DNA of 64,000 nt from contig QLIY01000015.1 of NCBI GenBank assembly GCA_003260075.1, forward strand, positions 89,687-153,686. Direction: 5' to 3'. The translations under genes and the position numbers were made by a program. Under the pieces are notes generated by a model that worked only from the letters and a program-made list of their open reading frames with translations, did not search any database and was not told the origin of the DNA. Shown here piece after piece: positions 58,442 to 64,000 of this stretch. The first letter of the stretch is position 1. Each line of letters begins with the position of its first letter. The stretch comes from Phallusia mammillata (lineage: Eukaryota > Chordata > Ascidiacea > Phlebobranchia > Ascidiidae).

Positions 58442-58989
58442 GCCTATCAGGAAAACCACCAGGATAAAACGAATAATGCAAATTTTGAACTTATTCTCGC
58501 ACGGGGTCAGAGCGTAAAAAGCACACGTCTTTGTACGTGACTGCATGCCTTTTGGCTTAAGGAGAATCACTCAAGGCTATCACAAGGTGTTTTCCTGTCC
58601 GAAAATTACCGGTTGGCGTACGTCTGCAATTAAGGTGAGGCTTATTTCGCTTTGTCTGCAAGTTTTCGGCTATTTTGGTTCGATTTTGATCCGGGGAAAA
58701 TGGTCGTGATTGCCGTGACAGGAATAAATCACTTCTAGTTCTGGTTGGTTACTATGTTGTGCTCGGTTCGTCGTTGAAAACAATTATGTTTTCGCAGAAG
58801 ATATGGACTATCGCAAGACCTATTTTGAATCAGTATTTTTCAAGTTAGTATCATGATTTTTAGGCTCTTGTGTACAAATGGGACTTTTATTAGGTAATAC
58901 GACCGTATCGTTTCAGAGTTATTTAATAATTAATAAGTTCTACATTCGAACATATAAATCGCGGATTAAAAAATAATCTATAGCCGAAA

Positions 58990-59553
58990 ATGCCACCAAA
59001 ATCCAGACTAAAAATGTCTGGAATTTCTAATGAAGACGTAAGTATAACAGTTCATTCAATAAATGAGCAACAAAGTTCCCAATGCCTGTATACAGTTGAT
59101 TCCGCCGGTTCTCACGGGTTCTATAGAACCGTCTCACGAAATTTTGTGAGATCAGCGAACCGGTTAGCATTACTGGTTACTGTCAATGGACTTTTTATAA
59201 CAGAACCAGCTGAAAAATTTGAATCCCACTTGTGATAGAACCGGAGGACAAAAAATTTGAATCCCACACAGTACTCCGCAAATACACAATTGCGTTTACC
59301 ATGCGATACACACGCCCGCGGGCAATTTATGAAGTCATCGAGCTGTCTCGGAAGTTTACAAAGGCTTTGGACAAAAACGAAAAGGGGAGTCACAAGCGAC
59401 AACCGGCACCAGCCAAAGTCAGATGTGGCCCCCGGCAGCAAATCTTTCATCGTGACGTCAAGGTTACTGGGAATCGTCAAACGCATGCAGATCAGTGCCC
59501 GAAAAAACATGTTTGTTGCATCAACGTCAGGTTTAAGGGCGTGGCTGTGACAT
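58990..59553 (+). CDS. Candidate two-exon plus-strand gene, function unknown
   Basis: A start exon at 58990-59037 reads MPPKSRLKMSGISNED and ends at a strong donor (GAC|GTAAGTAT). The next plausible acceptor is CCCACACAG at 59264-59272, the end of a MITE. From it a phase-compatible frame (Y-S-A-N-T-Q-L-R-L-P-C-D) runs to a stop near 59552. A second open frame over the same exon (RYTRPRAIYEVIELSRKF) looks at least as protein-like but is out of phase with the start exon. Neither has a recognisable domain. The start exon is the better supported part; the second exon could be non-coding or joined differently. Confidence 0.3.
59093..59272 (+). mobile_element. hAT-type MITE, copy H (degenerate)
   Basis: Contains GGGTTCTATAGAACCGTC and GATCAGCGAACCGGTTAGC. 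Its end has a rearranged double CCCAC motif. It lies immediately before the open frame at 59273 onward, so a possible splice acceptor there (CCCACACAG) derives from the element's terminus. Confidence 0.7.
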
Positions 59554-59972
59554 CACAAATGTGGGCGTGGTAGTTCTGTGTGTCTTACGGAAGGTGCGGT
59601 GACAACTGTATAACAGAAATGTTTGTGTTTGTTGCATACTTTTGTGGGCAAGTGTCGAGTACACACAAATTATGTTTCTGCAATAGTGGTGTAAACATGG
59701 TTTAATTTAAATCTGTTTTATTGTACAATTAAATGTTCCGTTTTACTGTGTTTTTTTTAACCAAAGCACAATAGATTTGTAAGTTTGGCCTGGGTTTTTG
59801 GTTTAACTTTGAAAAAATGTGCTTGATTCGGGCCTGACTTCACGCTTAGTCGCATTTGTGCCGCTATTTTACCAAAACTTCGGGCCTAATTTAGACTTTT
59901 ACATCAAAAAAGAGATTGTGACCGTATTAAGGCCCCACTTACATCAATGGGCCAGGTAGTTGTACTTGTCAA

Positions 59973-60055
59973 AGCACATGCATTGACGGCGGTGGATTGA
60001 TATAATCTTCTGGAACTACAATGCGGCCTTCAGCAATGAAACGGTAGCGCACACC
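59973..60055 (-). CDS. Candidate terminal exon of an unidentified minus-strand gene
   Basis: On the minus strand a good acceptor (TTTACAACAG) is followed by an 83-base open stretch encoding VRYRFIAEGRIVVPEDYINP and PPSMHVL before a TGA. The composition looks coding, and a TTTATT (minus AATAAA) near 59718 could end the transcript. No upstream exon was found between 60056 and 64000, and the family is not recognised. Confidence 0.35.
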
Positions 60056-61785
60056 TGTTGTAAATACGTGTCATCACCATTTTAACCATCATTTTGTGAT
60101 AGTAAAGTTTTAAAATTAGGGACTATCAAGTCATATTAGTTCGTTCGTCATTACCAGCCAGTTTATCGTTTAATGTTTTAGCCCCAAGCATAAATATTAT
60201 GTTACAAATTTAGCTGTTGACCAAAATGAACCACTAAACGCTGTGACCAATTTAAAGCGAATCTATCAAAGATTTAATAAATGATAAAAAAATGACTTGG
60301 CTGGTAAAAACTGCTCTTGACAAAATGTTTCAAAAAAATTCCCATTTGCATTAACATGGTTAATGTTATCCTGAAACCGGAATTTAAAAAATGATGGATT
60401 TAAAAATGTAGCAAATACAAAAGCAAAAATCAAACATTTCTGATAACAAAAAAATCAAACATTTTCTGATAGTATTGAAAGAAATCAGATTTAGATTGTG
60501 TTCTATTGTTAAACCGGAAAAAAACATTTTTGAAATAAGCACCTGATGACGGACTTTTCGCAAAACTGCTTGAGGCTTCATTTATGTAAAACAACACCTT
60601 AGGGCAAAAAGCAGGCAAAATATTGCGCAAAAATTTGTCGGTATAGCTTTCGATACGGAGTTTTGTTCTATTTTAGGAGTTAGTTCGATAAGAAACAAGT
60701 AAAAATAGGAACAATCTTTTTTAGGGATATAAACTGGAGGTTTCTTTTTTAGACAACCAATAAATACTTAAAAATATTACATATTTTGACTTCTTTGGGT
60801 ATTATGAAAAAAAGCGTTCGGCAACAGTTTGAACTGTCAACGTTTTTTTATGTCCGGTAAAACTTTTTGAGATCAATATAGTTACCTTATGGTTATTTTA
60901 AAATCAATTTGTTAGTTCGTCACAAACGTAATTGTTCAATAATGATTGTTACGTAATTTCCGAAAAATGTAGAGATACTTTGAATTTAGTTGATTATAAA
61001 GGGTGCTATACACTTATTTAAAACAAAGACGCCTTATCATAAACGGGCGTTATTTCGTAATAAACGACAATTGTTCTCGACACTTTGCATTATGAAACAT
61101 TATCAAGGCAATTACTGCACCACACCCTACCATCGTGCCCCAGTATAAGATATAATCACGGTAATGACATCATATAGGTGATGAATAATCGTCGAATACG
61201 GAACAGGTACTGACAAACGCGAGTTAACACCAAAAGCCGCAAAAATTTTGATTCTATTTATACTCATGGACTTAGCAGTGCTCATAAATACATCCTGGTT
61301 GGCTATAACAGTTTGGCCAATTACGTGAATTAAGTAGCGCAAACAAAAATGTTAAAATAACGGCATTTAAGTGACACTAAAGACAAGATGTGGTCAATTA
61401 GTTGGTAATTTCCAACTAGTTGAGGCTAAACTTCAATAATACGATAAATATTTATCTTTTTTTCTGTTAGAAATAGAGTTTCTTAACAGGTAACCTTTAT
61501 AACGATTCTATTTGAATAAGTTATTGGTGATGCCCATCACAAGGGTAGGTCTAAAGAAACAGTTTTGTTTTAATGTATGTGATATTTGCTATTTGACCTA
61601 TAGCCTATACGTTTCGCCAGTTCAATAAAAAAGGTACTGAAAAGGAATATTCTCGTATATACAGGTTTAATATTTCACATTGCCCCCGGCAAATGACGTG
61701 GTTTGCAAAATTAAACGTTATTTCATCACTTGCTGTACAATTAACAAAATATGCACAAAGTAAGTTATCATTTAATCACAGTTGT
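60056..61785. other. Intergenic, right part of the window
   Basis: No convincing gene. Short minus-strand frames at 60384-60630 and 61127-61342 lack motifs. The exact SL-like 16-mer is at 61505-61520. An upstream exon for the terminal exon at 59973-60055 may be hidden here. Confidence 0.5.
61505..61520 (+). other. Exact spliced-leader-like 16-mer
   Basis: The plus strand reads ATTCTATTTGAATAAG followed by TTATTGG. With no GT directly after the last G, a canonical SL donor is absent unless the leader is one base shorter. It lies in intergenic DNA with no recognisable promoter. Confidence 0.55.
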
Positions 61786-62222
61786 ATTTTGGCCGGGAAT
61801 TTGGGTAGGGTTCGGGCCTATGTTGAAAAAAATAATTGGCTCGACTTAGGCATGACATTATATTTGGCAGTAATGTAATAATTTTAACTTCGGCACTAAT
61901 CTTGACTTTTCAAAAAAAATTAGACCTAGGCCGGGTTTAGGGCTTGTACTTTCGGGTTCAGGTCCCAGTTACGGAGTCTCGTACCACTTTGCTTTTGATA
62001 CAGAATTTAGCAAAGTTTTTCACGGTACCGATTGCTTCAAGGCAGTCAATACAAACTGGCCGTTATTTAGATGTAGAATATTGCGTTCATGCATATTATT
62101 GCAAAGTATCTTTCAACATGGCCCTAATATAATGAAAGGTTTTGTACCGACAAGATTCTTTTACATAGAGTTGGTAGGTTATCAATAAAACATACATCCT
62201 GATTTCTAGTTCACTTATCGTA

Positions 62223-62309
<87 letters not shown>

Positions 62310-62439
62310 GGTTGGAATTTTTTTAAGATTTGAACCTGTTCAGGTCTGAAAATATTAACTCCACTGATCCCTCATTGCGCGTTTAAATTAATCTTTTTTT
62401 TTTCACGGGGTTCGAACCCAGGACTCTCCCGGGGACGAA
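61786..62439 (+). repeat. Left copy of a 650-bp near-identical duplication
   Basis: Matches 63326-63975 with very few differences (for example GGGTAGGG against GTGTAGGG). The offset is 1540 before the 86-G run and 1536 after it. A 62-codon frame at 61944-62132 recurs almost unchanged at 63484-63672, but both are by-products of the duplication. Most likely the two haplotypes of one locus were placed in tandem. Confidence 0.85.
62223..62308. other. 86-base G run whose true sequence is visible in a second copy
   Basis: Flanks GTTCACTTATCGTA and AGGTTGGAATTTTTTT also occur at 63749-63762 and 63845-63860. In that second copy the intervening 82 bases (63763-63844) are ordinary mixed sequence. The run therefore marks an unsequenced interval whose size was overestimated by four bases. 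Confidence 0.93.

Positions 62440-62519
<80 letters not shown>
62440..62519. other. 80-base G run (sized gap placeholder)
   Basis: It follows CCCGGGGACGAA. In the second copy of this locus (63967-63975) the same string continues as TCCCGATCAGG, so the G run replaces real sequence. The base string CGTTTAAATTAATC just after the run also occurs about 140 bp before it, suggesting a haplotype join. Confidence 0.85.
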
Positions 62520-62865
62520 CGTTTAAATTAATCGGCAACAGATTTTCATGAAAAAAGTACTACCGCCACCTAGCGCTTTCGATTTTTGTCTAAAAGGACA
62601 ATTTTTCTGTGTGTTTTGGTGGTAGCCTGCAGCATTTTTGCAGTGGGCAAGTCAGATCATTTAAACACTAATTTTGAGTAATTTTCAAGCACCTGTTTTT
62701 ATTCCCGCACCCTAGGATAATTCGATGTTTTGTGTTTTTGCAGACGCCCACTTGGGCTGCCCAAATCCACCAACAAAGTGATGATCACAACTTGCGGAGG
62801 CGATACTGAGAGAAACGAACTTGTTAGCAAGGCCAAACATTGGGGTCGAAACCAAAAAATAGAAA

Positions 62866-63230
62866 CCCGTATTGGGATCAGCCGTAAAGCGTTCATTTTT
62901 CTAGCCTGTGCCCTGCCATATGAGAATGCCTGAGAGGCCGGCTTGATTGGGTACAACACCTTCAATGGGCGTGTTATGATTAATATATGAGTGTGTCGTG
63001 ATTGCTAGCCTGCATGAGAACGCTTCAGGGCCGATCCCAAGTGTGTATGTTTACCTTAGCTGATCGATGATCAAACTGGTGATCCCTTTCATACGAAGCT
63101 GACAAGTGCAGCATATAACGAAGACAACGGTGATTTTGATTCACCTTTCGGCGGGTTCATCACTAAGACTGTGTAGCTCATATGGTCCGGAAAGACTCCT
63201 GACGTGGGTTCGAATCATTCTAAGAGTAAA
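62866..63230 (+). mobile_element. SINE fragments with tRNA-like segment
   Basis: ATTGGGATCAGCC, AACGCTTCAGGGCCGATCCCAA and AGCCTGCATGAGAACGC match the SINE body at 16620-17140. A tRNA-like piece follows at 63168-63222 (A-box-like TGTAGCTCATATGG, B-box-like GGGTTCGAATC). Confidence 0.6.
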
Positions 63231-63325
63231 AGAGAGAAAAGAGACGTTGGTAGTGACAATGGAAACGGACGTACGAAGCGAAGTTTTCAACTCTTTTCGT
63301 TCACGCGCCTGAAACGGGGGGGGGG

Positions 63326-63975
63326 ATTTTGGCCGGGAATTTGTGTAGGGTTCGGGCCTATGTTGAAAAAAATAATTGGCTCGACTTAGGCATGACATTA
63401 TATTTGGCAGTAATGTAATAATTTTAACTTCGGCACTAATCTTGACTTTTCAAAAAAAATTAGACGTAGGCCGGGTTTAGGGCTTGTACTTTCGGGTTCG
63501 GGTCCCAGTTACGGAGTCTCGTACCACCTTGCTTTTGATACAGAATTTAGCAAAGTTTTTCACGGTACCGATTGCTTCAAGGCAGTCAATACAAACTGGC
63601 CGTTATTTAGATGTAGAATATTGCGTTCATGCATATTATTGCAAAGTATCTTTCAACATGGCCCTAATATAATGAAAGGTTTTGTACCGACAAGATTCTT
63701 TTACATAGAGTTGGTAGGTTATCAATAAAACATACATCCTGATTTCTAGTTCACTTATCGTAATGTTAAAGCACGAACTGACAACAAATCCCTAATAACC
63801 AGCATTGGAATGCGGTGCACGATATAATAGACTGACAAATAAAAAGGTTGGAATTTTTTTAAGATTTGAACCTGTTTAGGTCTGAAAATATTAACTCCAC
63901 TGATCCCTCATTGCGCGTTTAAATTAATCTTTTTTTTTCACGGGGTTCGAACCCAGGACTCTCCCGGGGACGAAT
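63326..63975 (+). repeat. Right copy of the 650-bp duplication
   Basis: Begins directly after the ten-G placeholder at 63316-63325. It holds the 82 bases missing from the left copy and continues past the point where the left copy stops. Confidence 0.85.
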
Positions 63976-64000
63976 CCCGATCAGGTGTTTTTATGTCTGT

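Larger units (their letters stand above)
57273..58989. other. Intergenic, between divergently oriented genes
   Basis: No coding sequence recognised. It contains the TATA-like box at 57864-57873 and the 27-bp tandem repeat at 58360-58441. If the plus-strand candidate at 58990 is real, this is a shared upstream region. Confidence 0.5.

Noticed and set aside
61944..63672. Two nearly identical 62-codon frames (61944-62132 and 63484-63672)
   Set aside because: They lie in the 650-bp duplication, have no motif, and are equally explained by copying of non-coding DNA.

Overview
The window is AT-rich eukaryotic DNA from an ascidian tunicate, most likely Ciona. The evidence is chordate-type multi-exon genes with GT-AG introns, dense short mobile elements, and sequences identical or nearly identical to the 16-nt Ciona spliced leader as I remember it. 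No bacterial or organellar features were seen.

Four genes lie on the minus strand, read from low to high coordinate. (1) The 5' part of a serpin runs off the left edge (1-362). (2) A 22-exon ELK-type voltage-gated potassium channel gene (KCNH3/4/8 class) has its start codon at 23704 and its stop at 1930. (3) A 12-exon gene (44626-37153) encodes a 580-residue ER prolyl isomerase of the FKBP9/FKBP10 class, with four FKBP domains, two EF-hands and a C-terminal DEEL. (4) A 12-exon gene (57272-46524) encodes a secreted 869-residue protein with a signal peptide, three trefoil (P-type) domains, an unrecognised Cys-rich module and eight thrombospondin type 1 repeats. I rebuilt the exon chains by hand; every junction keeps phase with GT-AG borders. 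Two weaker candidates follow: a plus-strand start exon at 58990 and a minus-strand terminal exon near 60055.

The remainder is intron and intergenic DNA. It is rich in a hAT-type MITE (about 160-200 bp, 8-bp target duplications), other non-autonomous hAT-like elements, tRNA-derived SINE fragments, foldback elements and two three-copy tandem repeats (157 bp and 110 bp).

The most striking anomaly is technical. About thirty runs of ten (or ten plus flanking) C or G bases, and ten longer runs (25-86 bases), behave as gap placeholders. The ten-base runs are flanked by two slightly different copies of the same sequence, as expected from unmerged haplotype contig ends. One 86-G run has a second copy of its locus in which the same place holds 82 bp of ordinary sequence. 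All placeholder runs up to 37.9 kb are C and all from 51.7 kb are G, suggesting that two assembly units were joined in opposite orientation in between. These runs create false polyproline/polyglycine reading frames and partly duplicate exons of the channel and FKBP genes.

The genes do not form one pathway. Biologically the most interesting item is the trefoil/TSP1 protein, whose architecture I do not recognise. Three of the four genes also have a splice acceptor a few bases upstream of the start codon, as expected for spliced-leader trans-splicing.
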